Source of the DNA: a virus
Reading direction: 5' to 3' (one strand)
Length of the DNA: 24,643 bases
IMG/VR virus record: IMGVR_UViG_3300031825_000066
Coordinates: 1 to 24,643 of that record
Positions 6,120 to 13,571 of the stretch are shown here, in pieces. The notes beneath the pieces are model-generated. The model was not told the origin of the DNA. It saw only the letters and a list, made by a program, of their open reading frames with translations, and made no database searches. Position numbers and translations under genes: made by a program. The first letter of the stretch is position 1. Every line of letters starts with the position of its first letter.

Positions 6120-6527
6120 ATGGAAGCCTTTGACAATGAAACCGGGGAGATCATCGCTCCCGCAGCGGATGGGCGGCCTCTTCGCCCCGCCGCGAGCACG
6201 CTGGGGCAATTCATCGCCCTGATCGAAGATGGCCAGTTCGATGCTGATGTCGCCGTCGATCTGAAGTCCATGGCGGCCGAGCTTCAGGACATCGCGGCGA
6301 CCCAGGGCACGGCCAAGGGGAAGCTGACGATCGAAGTCGACTTCAAGGTCAACAACGGCATGTTCGTCATCGCCGCCAAGTACAAGATCAAGCTGCCGGA
6401 ACCAGTCCGTGCCGCCTCGGTCGCTTGGACCACCGAAGACAACCGCTTCACCCCGCACAAGCCCAATCAGGGCCAGCTCTTCGGCGTTCGCGACGTGTCG
6501 TCCGGCGCCGGCATCCGCAACGCATAA
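6120..6527 (+). CDS. Phage protein encoded upstream of DUF2303 gene
   Basis: A 135-aa protein with an AGGA site shortly before ATG 6120. It has a helical first half (TLGQFIALIEDGQFDADVAV) and a beta-rich core (KLTIEVDFKVNNGMFVIAAK). I recall proteins of this type next to DUF2303 genes in alphaproteobacterial prophages, which supports a functional pair, but no activity is known to me. The next gene starts 12 bases after the stop, with AAGGA overlapping the stop region. Confidence 0.8.
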   Translation: MEAFDNETGEIIAPAADGRPLRPAASTLGQFIALIEDGQFDADVAVDLKSMAAELQDIAATQGTAKGKLTIEVDFKVNNGMFVIAAKYKIKLPEPVRAASVAWTTEDNRFTPHKPNQGQLFGVRDVSSGAGIRNA

Positions 6528-6539
6528 GGACCCGAGACC

Positions 6540-7445
6540 ATGGACACCGAAATCGAAGGCGTCGTCAACCAGGCGCGCGACCTTATCGAGGATTACATCC
6601 GCCCGGAAATCGAGACGTTCAAGGAGCCCGGAACCGGGGTCGAAGCACCTATCGTGCTCGGCAAGGATGGCGCGCGCGTCCTGCCGCAGTCCGTCTTCGA
6701 CGAATACCGGGACAAGCCGCTTCGTCGCAAGGGCACCGCCACGCTGCTCGATCTGGACAGCCTCATTGCCCATGTCGCGCGGTTCAAGGATGACGACACG
6801 CTCATCTTCGCCAATGACGACCGCACCAGCCCGACCCTGACCGCGGTTATCGACTATCACCGGGCCGGCGCCGAGGCGGACCCGCGCTTCGGCCAGCACC
6901 GCGCCAAGTTCGCTTTCCCGCTGTCGGACGAATGGAAGGCGTGGACGTCGCAGAACAAGAAGCCGATGGCGATGGCGGATTTTGCCGCGTTCCTCGAAGA
7001 CCGCATCGTCGATGTCCTCGACGATACGACGAACCTGCCTGACGATATGCAGCGCTTCATCACTGCGATCGGCGGCAACATCGCTTCGCCATCGAAGTTG
7101 ATGGAAATTGCGGTCGGCCTCAAGGTCCACGAGAAATCCCAGGTCGGCGAGACGGTGAACCTGTCGAGCGGTGAAGGCGAGATCACGTTCGTCTCGCAGC
7201 ATACCGACGCGAAGGGTGCTCCGCTCAAGGTGCCGAACCTGTTCCTCATCGGTATCCCGGTCTTCAAGAACGGGCCGACATGGCGCATCGCGGTTCGGCT
7301 CCGGTATCGCAAGCGCGACGGCCTGAGCTTCTGGTTCGAGATGTGGCGGCAGGAGCCTGTCTTCGACGCGGCATTCAAGGAAGCGCTCGACCGGGTCCGC
7401 AGCGAGACCGGCCTTGCCGTTCTTCTCGGCTCGCCGGAATCCTGA
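6540..7445 (+). CDS. DUF2303 family protein (YfdQ-like)
   Basis: A 301-aa protein with an AAGGA site 9 bases ahead of ATG 6540. It shows features I associate with DUF2303/YfdQ: an N-terminal helical region, the RKGTATLLDLDSLIAHVARF segment, FANDDRTSPTLTAVIDYHRA, FPLSDEWKAW, a FAAFLEDRI helix, and a C-terminal beta-rich part with WRIAVRLRYRKRDG. The family is common in prophage early regions next to recombination or replication genes; its biochemical role is not established. Length is typical. Cytoplasmic, with no signal or membrane segment. Confidence 0.88.
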   Translation: MDTEIEGVVNQARDLIEDYIRPEIETFKEPGTGVEAPIVLGKDGARVLPQSVFDEYRDKPLRRKGTATLLDLDSLIAHVARFKDDDTLIFANDDRTSPTLTAVIDYHRAGAEADPRFGQHRAKFAFPLSDEWKAWTSQNKKPMAMADFAAFLEDRIVDVLDDTTNLPDDMQRFITAIGGNIASPSKLMEIAVGLKVHEKSQVGETVNLSSGEGEITFVSQHTDAKGAPLKVPNLFLIGIPVFKNGPTWRIAVRLRYRKRDGLSFWFEMWRQEPVFDAAFKEALDRVRSETGLAVLLGSPES

Positions 7446-7474
7446 TCGTGGTCGGGGGGATAACAATTGATGAA

Positions 7475-7498
7475 GGGGCCGCCTTTCGGGGCGGCTCC
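7475..7498 (+). terminator. GC-rich hairpin after DUF2303 gene (possible terminator or attenuator)
   Basis: GGGGCCGCC (7475-7483) pairs with GGCGGCTCC (7490-7498), nine pairs including one G-U, around a six-base TTTCGG loop. It lies 30 bases after the DUF2303 stop and before the next ORF. No T-run follows, so it is either a weak terminator or an mRNA-stability hairpin. Confidence 0.4.
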
Positions 7499-7532
7499 GA
7501 TATCAGCGCTGTCCCGATGGCGGCGCACTGAG

Positions 7533-7736
7533 ATGCGCGGCAACGCCAGCAAATACCCGGACAAGAAGCTCGGCCGCGTCGATGCGGAGGCGCAGATGGT
7601 CGCGTTTCTCTGCGGCGTCACGCGGCCCCTGCGCGCGGCTATCACGGTGGATAGTCTGGTCGCCCGGTTCAATGTGACGCCGAAAACGGCGCAGTACCGG
7701 CTTATGCTGCAACAACAGCGCTGGGCGGCGGAATGA
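7533..7736 (+). CDS. Small HTH-like phage protein
   Basis: A 67-aa basic protein beginning MRGNASKYPDKKLGRVDAEA. ATG 7533 is chosen because an upstream extension would be translated through the hairpin at 7475-7498. Residues 35-65 (AITVDSLVARFNVTPKTAQY) resemble a helix-turn-helix. It ends in ATGA overlap with the nuclease gene. Likely DNA binding; the family is not recognised. Confidence 0.65.
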   Translation: MRGNASKYPDKKLGRVDAEAQMVAFLCGVTRPLRAAITVDSLVARFNVTPKTAQYRLMLQQQRWAAE

Positions 7737-8188
7737 GCGCGTTTGCGGCCTTTCTGGACGAGCCCGACACGCTCGCCCCGCTGTTCCCGGTGCAAGCCCC
7801 TGATGGCCGGCGGGATTGGGCGGAGGCGGATCGTCAGGCGACGTTCCGGGGTCGGCTGCGCATGGTGGCGCCGTCGCTGATGGTCTTCGCGAACGCCAAT
7901 GCGGGCAAGCGGGCGCGGCACCAGGCGATCAAGGAAGGCGTCCGCGCCGGGGTCTTCGATATCACCGTCGCATCCGGGACTGTCGGGCACCGGTTCACCG
8001 CATGGCCTGAGTTCAAAGGATATGCCGGCGGTCGCCCCGGGAAGCTCTCGATCGATCAAATCGAATGGGGCAACACGATGTGGCGCGCCGGGCATCACGT
8101 CGCCTGCTTCTTCGATCCGGATGCCGCGGTGGAGTGGATTCGTTCCATAGCGCCGGGTGCGTTTGTTGATCGGGTGGGGCGGCTGTGA
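7733..8188 (+). CDS. VRR-NUC-like phage nuclease
   Basis: A 151-aa protein in ATGA overlap with the small HTH gene. It matches the VRR-NUC branch of the PD-(D/E)XK nucleases: GVRAGVFDITVA places Asp76, WPEFKG gives the E-x-K pair Glu93/Lys95, and KLSIDQIEWGN carries the conserved Gln109, followed by GHHVACFFDPDAAVEWIRS. Phage VRR-NUC proteins are small stand-alone endonucleases, often found with helicases or replication proteins, and thought to act on branched DNA. Here it precedes the replicative helicase by one gene. The metal-binding residues appear intact. Confidence 0.85.
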   Translation: MSAFAAFLDEPDTLAPLFPVQAPDGRRDWAEADRQATFRGRLRMVAPSLMVFANANAGKRARHQAIKEGVRAGVFDITVASGTVGHRFTAWPEFKGYAGGRPGKLSIDQIEWGNTMWRAGHHVACFFDPDAAVEWIRSIAPGAFVDRVGRL

Positions 8189-8505
8189 ACGCGCCGGCCC
8201 GCATCCGTCTCGACGAATCCGCACGCGAGCGCGACCACCGCCGCGTCATCGCCATGCACTGCCCCAGCGGCAGCGAAATGGACATGGCGGCGCGCGTGGA
8301 TATCGCGACGATACGGGATGCGGCGTCAGTCGGGATGCGGCGGGCCACGGACAGCGCAGCAGTCATTCTCGGCGAGATATCGCGGCTGGCGACATCAGCG
8401 GTCTACGCGCCGCTCCCCACAAGCGAACTGATCCGCATCAAGTCAGCACTAGACCTCGCGATGATGGCGGCCCGGTCGATCGACCGAGTAACACGGAATG
8501 GATGA
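8185..8505 (+). CDS. Hypothetical helical phage protein
   Basis: A 106-aa protein starting at GTG 8185 in GTGA overlap with the nuclease gene and overlapping the helicase start by 8 bases. The sequence is mostly alpha-helical (AARVDIATIRDAASVGMRRA and later IRIKSALDLAMMAARSIDRV). No motif is recognised. Its place between nuclease and helicase suggests an accessory replication role; that is inference from context only. Confidence 0.65.
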   Translation: MNAPARIRLDESARERDHRRVIAMHCPSGSEMDMAARVDIATIRDAASVGMRRATDSAAVILGEISRLATSAVYAPLPTSELIRIKSALDLAMMAARSIDRVTRNG

Positions 8506-9775
8506 CGACGGCGTGGATGACCCCGACAACATCAATGGATACTGGGATAGCCTGCCGGAGCGCGCGGTGGATGATATCCCGCCGCCTGCCGAAGATACTG
8601 AGACGCCGCGTCTGCGTGTCGTCGACGAGAGCTTTGAGGTGGCTGAACCAAAGCCACTTGTGGCCGCGACCCCATTCACATGGCGGGCGACGGCCGACAT
8701 TCCGAAACGCCAGTTCGTCTACGGAAAGCATCTGATCCGGAAGTTCATCGCGCTTGACGTGGCAGCCGGCGGGGTCGGGAAATCTTCGCTGAAGATCGGC
8801 GAGCTTCTGGCTATGACATCGGGCCGCGATATCTACGGCAAGGGATTGCCTGAGGGCGCGCTCAACGTCTGGATGTGGAACCTCGAGGACCCGCACGACG
8901 AGATCGAGCGGCGCATCCATGCGACTGCCCAGCGGTTCCGGATCACGCCGGAAGAGACGGCCGGGCGCCTATATGTCGATAGTGGCCGCGACCAGCCGCT
9001 TGTTATGGCCGTAGAAGGCCCTGACGGCGCCATGATCGTCAGGCCAGTCGTGGACGCGCTTATAGCTGAGATGATCGCCCGAGAGATCGACGTGCTCCAA
9101 ATCGACCCCTTCATCAGTTCGCATGCCGTCTCCGAGAATGACAACAACGCAATCGACCTTGTCGCCCGTGAATGGAACGTTGTCGCCGAGCGCACCGGGG
9201 CAGCAGTCAATCTCGTGCATCACGTCCGCAAGCAGAATGGCGAGGCGGCCAATGCGGACAGCGCGCGCGGTGCCTCCGCCCTGATCGGGAAGGCCCGTTC
9301 CGTGTTGGTCTATAACCGCATGAGCGAGGATGAGGCGAAGCACCTGGGCATCGAAGAGCAGGAGCGCCGCTTCTTCTTCCGCGTCGATAACGACAAGGCC
9401 AACCTCGCGCCACCCGAATCCGGCGACTGGTACCGCATGAACAATGTGGATCTGGATAATGGCGACAGCGTCGGCGTCGCCTGCGCGTGGTCACCTCCAG
9501 ACCTGTTCGACGGCATGACGTCGAGGCATCTCTATAGCGTCCAGCGGGCTATCGCGGATGGAGATTGGCGCGAGAACGCGCAGTCCAATGAATGGGTCGG
9601 GAACCCGATTGCGAGCGCTCTCATGCTCGATCTGGATGATGAAAAAGACCGCAAGAAGGTAGCCCGATTGCTCAAGGCATGGCTCCGGGAAGGCGCGCTT
9701 GAGGTCGTGGAAAAGGAGGATCGGAAGCGCATGAAACGCAAGTTCGTGGTCGTCGGAAAGTGGGTGGAATTGTGA
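8498..9775 (+). CDS. RepA-like AAA replicative helicase (AAA_25 / RecA-fold)
   Basis: A 425-aa protein. Residues 1-65 are acidic and probably flexible. The RecA-type ATPase core follows: Walker A AAGGVGKSS (89-97), WMWNLEDPHDEI (125-136), Walker B VLQIDPF (199-205), HHVRK (241-245) and the ARGASALIGKARS segment (256-268). This is the arrangement of RSF1010 RepA-type hexameric helicases and AAA_25 proteins in phages and plasmids. The C-terminal region about 330-425 is charged and may be a winged helix (RKKVARLLKAWLREGALEVV). It probably unwinds the phage origin; the repeat block immediately downstream fits this. No primase domain is seen. Confidence 0.88.
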   Translation: MDDDGVDDPDNINGYWDSLPERAVDDIPPPAEDTETPRLRVVDESFEVAEPKPLVAATPFTWRATADIPKRQFVYGKHLIRKFIALDVAAGGVGKSSLKIGELLAMTSGRDIYGKGLPEGALNVWMWNLEDPHDEIERRIHATAQRFRITPEETAGRLYVDSGRDQPLVMAVEGPDGAMIVRPVVDALIAEMIAREIDVLQIDPFISSHAVSENDNNAIDLVAREWNVVAERTGAAVNLVHHVRKQNGEAANADSARGASALIGKARSVLVYNRMSEDEAKHLGIEEQERRFFFRVDNDKANLAPPESGDWYRMNNVDLDNGDSVGVACAWSPPDLFDGMTSRHLYSVQRAIADGDWRENAQSNEWVGNPIASALMLDLDDEKDRKKVARLLKAWLREGALEVVEKEDRKRMKRKFVVVGKWVEL

Positions 9776-9797
9776 TTGCCTCACCTGTGAAATCGCT

Positions 9798-9929
9798 GGT
9801 GGGGCAAGGTGTGGCAAGTGGGGCAAACTGGATAGCCCTGACGCCTGCCCCACCACCACCTCCCTCCCGTAGGGAGGTGGGGTGGTGGGGCAGTGGGGCA
9901 GGGTCGGCGGTCATGGGTGGGGCAAGGTG
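9798..9929. other. G-rich repeat and hairpin block, candidate phage replication origin
   Basis: The 154-base gap after the helicase gene holds five direct copies of TGGGGCA (starting 9800, 9819, 9886, 9894, 9918) and one inverted copy (9846-9852). A 14-base direct repeat GGTGGGGCAAGGTG occurs at 9798-9811 and 9916-9929. Between them, 9845-9893 forms a long hairpin: CTGCCCCACCACC pairs exactly with its complement at 9881-9893, and an inner ACCTCCC/GGGAGGT stem closes after a two-base bulge. The G-runs at 9879-9903 also fit a four-tract G-quadruplex pattern. Repeats next to a helicase gene suggest iterons or an origin; a regulatory RNA is an alternative. Confidence 0.5.
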
Positions 9930-10295
9930 ATGCCGGAACGTGTCCTAGTTTGCGGCGGCCGCGATTACTCCGATCAGGCGATGCTGTTCGGTGTCCTCGA
10001 CATGCTGGCAGAGGAACGGGTGATCAACGCGATCATCCAGGGCGATTGCCCGACCGGTGCGGATCATCTGGCGCGCATGTGGGCAATATCCCGCAACCAC
10101 CACTTCGATCGCTTCCCTGCTGATTGGGACAAGCACGGACGAGCCGCCGGTCCTATCCGCAATCAACGCATGATCGACGAAGGCAGGCCGACGATGGGGC
10201 TGGCATTCAAGGGCGGTCGTGGAACTGCGGACATGGCTCGTCGCCTGCGAGCCGCTGGCATCCCGGTCCATGAATATCCTGAGGGCCACCCATGA
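9930..10295 (+). CDS. DUF2493 / YspA-type SLOG family protein
   Basis: A 121-aa protein starting at ATG 9930, with AAGG from the second 14-base repeat serving as ribosome binding site; the longer ORF from 9882 would translate the origin-like repeats. The sequence starts as a Rossmann-like fold (RVLVCGGRDYSD), then QGDCPTGADHLARMWA, FPADWDKHGRAAGPIRNQRM and GRGTADMARRLRAAGIPVHE, which is the DUF2493 pattern of the SLOG superfamily. SLOG proteins bind nucleotides or nucleotide-derived ligands; the role of the phage members is unknown. It ends in ATGA overlap with the next gene. Confidence 0.88.
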   Translation: MPERVLVCGGRDYSDQAMLFGVLDMLAEERVINAIIQGDCPTGADHLARMWAISRNHHFDRFPADWDKHGRAAGPIRNQRMIDEGRPTMGLAFKGGRGTADMARRLRAAGIPVHEYPEGHP

Positions 10296-10492
10296 CCCTC
10301 CGCTCCTCCCTCGCCCCGTACTCCGGATCGATGCGCGATCCTGATCCGACAAAGGCCAGAACCGAGGCGCGCAGGGCATGGCACGACCACGGGCTGGTCC
10401 TGATCAATCCGGCATGGATCGCGGGATGGGCCGACCGGCAGCAGCTGATCAATCTCGCCGACCGGGTGCATGGGCCGAGGCCAAGTGGCTGA
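10292..10492 (+). CDS. Small conserved-looking phage protein
   Basis: A 66-aa protein in ATGA overlap with the SLOG gene. It begins MTLRSSLAPYSGSMRDPDPT and carries ARRAWHDHGLVLINPAWIAG with WADRQQLINLADRVHGPR, a Trp-rich helical segment that I recall as common in phage early regions but without known function. Cytoplasmic; no further inference is justified. Confidence 0.7.
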   Translation: MTLRSSLAPYSGSMRDPDPTKARTEARRAWHDHGLVLINPAWIAGWADRQQLINLADRVHGPRPSG

Positions 10493-10542
10493 TCCTGCCC
10501 ACCTAAACCGGGTCAGGGGTATCGGTAATTGGAGTGGAAGTT

Positions 10543-11499
10543 ATGGCGACGGGCGGGGACATGGTTGGAAAGATTGGGAAAAATCGCGCTCCCAAGGAGA
10601 TCAAGGCGATGACGACCAAGCACGAGCGGGTCCGTGTCGGCAAGCTGCTGCGCCGGGACCGCACCGATGCCGCGGTTGAACTGGCGCGTGTGACGGCGCT
10701 TGCCGAGGTCGGGGCCGGTCGGATCAAGAATATCGAGGCGACGTACATCGGGCCGACACCGGAGCACGCCAAGCAGGTGAAATTCGAGGAGGTGACGGTC
10801 GAGAAAGATGGAGCCGGCCGAGAGGTGAAGGCCTTGCGCCGGGTCAGCGTCAACCGGGTGAAGCAGCTGTACGATCGCGGGGTATTCACCGACGATACCT
10901 ACCCGGCCTGTCTCTGGTACCAGCGGCAGTGGGAGGCCTGCGGGTTCATCTTGGGTGCCTCGGCGGCAACCTGGGGCGAACAGGTGCGCGGGACCCCGAG
11001 CTATGGGTTCGGACCCAAGACACCGGCACAGCTGGAGGCGCGGCATAGCTTCCGCCATGCTCGCGGTTTCATCCCCGGTGACCTCGTCGGGATATTCGAA
11101 CTGGTCGTGCTCGATGAGCATTCGATCCGGGACGCGGCGCGGTTATCGCGGTGTCGGTTTTCCAGTGGCCCCAAGGCGGTGCAGGCAGCTGCGTTGCTGC
11201 TGCTCGGCGGTGTCGGGCATCTGCTGCCGGTGCGCGCCGTTGGGGCTCCTGGGAGCGAGCCTGCGGACCTGAAGAGCATCGACCGCCTGCGTAAGGCCGA
11301 GGCGCTGCGGGATGGAGCGACGGTCGCGGGCGAGCGCCAGGCGGCAGCCGATGCGGCTGCCCGACTTCGAGAGCGGGTCGATCCGATCTTTATCGATGCG
11401 CACGGGTATCTCCGGCTATGGGATCAGATCGCGGCGATTACGCGGTTACGGGTCGCCGGGGTGCCGGATTCGGAGATTTTGGCTGGGTTGGGAGAATGA
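10543..11499 (+). CDS. DUF6456-like putative late-gene regulator
   Basis: A 318-aa protein; ATG 10543 is preferred to GTG 10534 because GGAGTGG then sits at normal spacing. The N-terminal 65 residues are basic. Residues about 105-230 (VKQLYDRGVFTDDTYPACLW and onward to LVGIFELVVLDEHSIRDAAR) resemble, in order of helices, the DUF6456 domain of alphaproteobacterial proteins. That domain is linked to DNA-binding regulators, so control of late transcription or antitermination is plausible given its place ahead of the terminator and terminase. The C-terminal part is helical and Ala/Arg-rich. Resemblance is by eye, so treat it as tentative. Confidence 0.6.
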   Translation: MATGGDMVGKIGKNRAPKEIKAMTTKHERVRVGKLLRRDRTDAAVELARVTALAEVGAGRIKNIEATYIGPTPEHAKQVKFEEVTVEKDGAGREVKALRRVSVNRVKQLYDRGVFTDDTYPACLWYQRQWEACGFILGASAATWGEQVRGTPSYGFGPKTPAQLEARHSFRHARGFIPGDLVGIFELVVLDEHSIRDAARLSRCRFSSGPKAVQAAALLLLGGVGHLLPVRAVGAPGSEPADLKSIDRLRKAEALRDGATVAGERQAAADAAARLRERVDPIFIDAHGYLRLWDQIAAITRLRVAGVPDSEILAGLGE

Positions 11500-11501
11500 T
11501 C

Positions 11502-11738
11502 ATGGACTGGAATAGCTTCGCGATCGGGATGGGTGTCGTGTCGGTGCTGTCGCTGGTCGTCGGCATGGTCGAGTGGCGTCTCTTCCGGCAATGGGATGCG
11601 GCGCGTACCGAATTGATCGCGGCACAGCGCGAGTATATCGATGGCGCTGACCAATTGCTCGGGAAGATCATCGAGAGCCACCCATCGCAGGAACTCAGGG
11701 ATATCTGGGCGATACGGGACGGGGCACCGGAGCGATGA
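11502..11738 (+). CDS. Small single-span membrane protein
   Basis: A 78-aa protein. ATG 11502 is preferred to 11496 because GGGAGA (11490-11495) is then six bases upstream. MDWNSFAIGMGVVSVLSLVV is a hydrophobic span (about residues 5-25), followed by an amphipathic charged helix. This one-span plus coiled-tail layout could suit an inner-membrane phage protein such as a spanin or holin accessory, but no lysis gene is visible nearby, so no role is assigned. Confidence 0.65.
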   Translation: MDWNSFAIGMGVVSVLSLVVGMVEWRLFRQWDAARTELIAAQREYIDGADQLLGKIIESHPSQELRDIWAIRDGAPER

Positions 11739-11836
11739 TCCCGGACGACTGGAAGCTGTGGCTCGCCGTCTTCGTCATCGCCATGCTGGCCGTGGTGATC
11801 AATGGGATCGATCGTGATAGGAACGGGCATGGGTGA
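11735..11836 (+). CDS. 33-aa membrane peptide
   Basis: A short ORF in ATGA overlap with the previous membrane protein and overlapping the next gene by 8 bases. It reads MIPDDWKLWLAVFVIAMLAV and onward, one hydrophobic span of about 15-16 residues ending in a polar DRDRNGHG tail. Tight coupling on both sides supports translation. Function unknown. Confidence 0.5.
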   Translation: MIPDDWKLWLAVFVIAMLAVVINGIDRDRNGHG

Positions 11837-12242
11837 AATGACCGAGATACAGGCGCTCGAATACGCGCTCGATAGCTTCGCATGGGGCACCCACTTGGCT
11901 GACCTTGAGCCAATGGGGGTCATTATCGCGATGATCAAGGAGCGCAGGAGGCGCAAGGAAACGATGATTAAGCTGGTTGCCCGAGAACTGTGGCGGACCA
12001 ACCTGCTACGGGACGCCACCAAGCCCGATGGAATTCAGAACCTCGCATGGGAGGATCTGCTTAAGGCCGCTAGATCCGACGTGATGGCGAAGGTTCTGTT
12101 TGACCGCGTGCGAATGCAGGCCCGCGCCGTCCTAACCGCCATGCGCGAACCCACCGACGCGATGATCCGCGCGGCCGGATCAGGCCCGGCGGATCTGTCG
12201 TGCTGGCAGCGCATAATCGATGCCGCGCTGGAGGAGGGATGA
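11829..12242 (+). CDS. Hypothetical phage protein, MREPTDAMI type
   Basis: A 137-aa protein from ATG 11829, with AGGA six bases upstream. It is helical, with a basic central part (MIKERRRRKETMIKLVAREL) and the C-terminal MREPTDAMIRAAGSGPADLS followed by CWQRIIDAALEEG. The latter is a module I recall from many small phage proteins of unknown function. The N-terminal and C-terminal parts may have separate origins, since the C-terminal module often stands alone. Its stop overlaps the next start. Confidence 0.65.
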   Translation: MGEMTEIQALEYALDSFAWGTHLADLEPMGVIIAMIKERRRRKETMIKLVARELWRTNLLRDATKPDGIQNLAWEDLLKAARSDVMAKVLFDRVRMQARAVLTAMREPTDAMIRAAGSGPADLSCWQRIIDAALEEG

Positions 12243-12439
12243 TGGCCAGATGCCCATGCCCACGCTGCGATGCCGTGAAGCCAGGACGAGGTCCCCATTT
12301 CATCGGCCTGGATACAGCCGCATCGGGTAGCGATAGAACGATCTATGCCCTTTTCGAGGTTGGGCCGGATGGGCAAACCCGAGCGCTCGCTATGAGTGAT
12401 AAACCGTTTGATATCGAGTATCCACGACCGCGACATTGA
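12239..12439 (+). CDS. Small phage protein with Cys cluster and GLDTAASGSDRT motif
   Basis: A 66-aa ORF with GGAGGG directly upstream; ATG 12239 overlaps the previous stop and ATG 12242 is an equal choice. MARCPCPRCDAVKPG contains three closely spaced cysteines that may bind metal. FIGLDTAASGSDRTIYALFE resembles the first strand of RNase H-like folds, such as the GVDVARFGDDRTVF of this phage's own terminase nuclease domain. It is too short for a whole nuclease. It is the last gene before the terminator. Confidence 0.6.
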   Translation: MMARCPCPRCDAVKPGRGPHFIGLDTAASGSDRTIYALFEVGPDGQTRALAMSDKPFDIEYPRPRH

Positions 12440-12548
12440 GCGACAATCTGGCGCCGCGCACCAACCTTCAGCAAATCAGGCTTGACGACGGGAACCGACG
12501 AATGTAGGAAATGCCAGTCAATCAACGCGTCCAAAGCACATCGAAGTC

Positions 12549-12580
12549 AACCCGGAGCATTATCGCTGCCGGGTTTTTTT
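12549..12580 (+). terminator. Strong intrinsic terminator ending the early/middle operon
   Basis: AACCCGG (12549-12555) pairs with CCGGGTT (12569-12575), extended by AGC/GCT with one bulged G, and a run of seven T follows the GGG (12574-12580). It separates the early/middle genes from the head module and implies that late transcription needs its own promoter or antitermination. The gap 12440-12548 holds a weak promoter-like TTGACG-17-TAGGAA (12482-12510) and no gene I can support. Confidence 0.85.
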
Positions 12581-12629
12581 GTGCCTTTCGAGCCGTTTAG
12601 CTCGCCGAAGCGCCAGCATAGGCCGCCAC

Positions 12630-13010
12630 ATGCCCAACCTCTTCCACCGCATCGGCGACACCGCCGAGCGCATAGGTGCCAGCATCGCCGCGCTGGGCCA
12701 CAGCATCGCCCTCCACCTCGAACTCCACTGGGCCGAGTTCCGGGGCAACCACAACCGAGCCCTCAAGATCCTGGAGCGCATCACCATGGCCGATCTCACC
12801 GCCCTCTCCGCCGCCGTTGACCGCGCCGTCGCCAAGAGCGTCGCCGATGCTGCCGCATTGCAGGCCGCACTGGATGCCAATGCCAGCCTCCAGCCCGGTA
12901 TCGATGCACTGACGTCGAAGCTCGATGCCATCGCGCCGGTGCTGCCGGTCATCACTGCCGAGCCGGTGACCGAGCCGACGGCGCTCGATCTCAACCCTGC
13001 GGCCCGGTAA
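12630..13010 (+). CDS. Phage protein preceding the terminase, helical
   Basis: A 126-aa protein, first gene after the terminator. It begins MPNLFHRIGDTAERIGASIA and has an amphipathic N-terminal helix, then an alternating alanine-rich helical stretch (DLTALSAAVDRAVAKSVADA) and a Pro/Thr-rich end. An internal in-frame ATG at 12786, preceded by GGAGCG, would give a 74-aa form starting MADLTALSAAV, resembling small phage proteins seen near terminases. The ribosome binding site at 12630 is weak, so the shorter form is a real alternative. Function unknown. Confidence 0.6.
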   Translation: MPNLFHRIGDTAERIGASIAALGHSIALHLELHWAEFRGNHNRALKILERITMADLTALSAAVDRAVAKSVADAAALQAALDANASLQPGIDALTSKLDAIAPVLPVITAEPVTEPTALDLNPAAR

Positions 13011-13034
13011 GCCGCGAACCGAAGTGAGGCCGTC

Positions 13035-13571
13035 ATGACCGCGAAGAAAGCCGGCGGCAGCGGTCCTGCGAGGCTGCATCGCGCAACCGGGAATCGCCCT
13101 GGTCCGGAGACCAAGTACAGGCCGGAATATGTCGAGCAGGTGCGGAAGCTGTGCGCGATCGGCGCGATCGACGAGGAGATCGCTGATTTCTTCAAGGTCT
13201 CTCGCCGCACGATCACGGCATGGAAGATGCGGTATCCCGATTTCCTCGAGGCCCTGAAGCTCGGCAAATCCGCAGTTGATGACCGCGTCGAACGCAGCCT
13301 CCTCCAGATGGCGCTTGGCTACGAGCAGGACGAGGTCAAGATCTTCATGCCGGCCGGTGCCGACGAGCCGGTCTATGCGCCGTACCGCGCCAAGATCGCG
13401 CCTAGCCCGACGGCTGCGATCTTCTTTCTGAAGAACCGGCGGCCTGACCTGTGGCGGGATGTGCATCGGCTCGACCACAGCGGCTCCGTTGAGGTGACCG
13501 GCGCTGGCATCTCTGGCCTGCTCAATGCCGCGAAGGACATCCTGGATGCCAAGCGCGCAGGAGGCGAGTGA
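13035..13571 (+). CDS. terS: Terminase small subunit
   Basis: A 178-aa protein with GTGAGG ahead of ATG 13035. Residues 28-75 contain the DNA-binding helix-turn-helix (VRKLCAIGAIDEEIADFFKV then SRRTITAWKMRYPDFLEAL), typical of small terminases that recognise the packaging site. The middle helical part (SAVDDRVERSLLQMALGYEQ) is the usual oligomerisation region, and the C-terminal end should contact the large subunit. It overlaps terL by 26 bases, a standard arrangement. The cognate packaging site may lie within or near this gene; I could not identify it. Confidence 0.92.
   Translation: MTAKKAGGSGPARLHRATGNRPGPETKYRPEYVEQVRKLCAIGAIDEEIADFFKVSRRTITAWKMRYPDFLEALKLGKSAVDDRVERSLLQMALGYEQDEVKIFMPAGADEPVYAPYRAKIAPSPTAAIFFLKNRRPDLWRDVHRLDHSGSVEVTGAGISGLLNAAKDILDAKRAGGE

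Noticed and set aside
6099-7466. Leftward 455-codon ORF
   Set aside because: Mirror frame of the DUF2303 gene and its neighbour.
12440-12548. Possible tRNA or small RNA in the gap before the terminator
   Set aside because: No cloverleaf, T-loop or CCA-like end could be recognised; only a weak promoter-like pair was seen.
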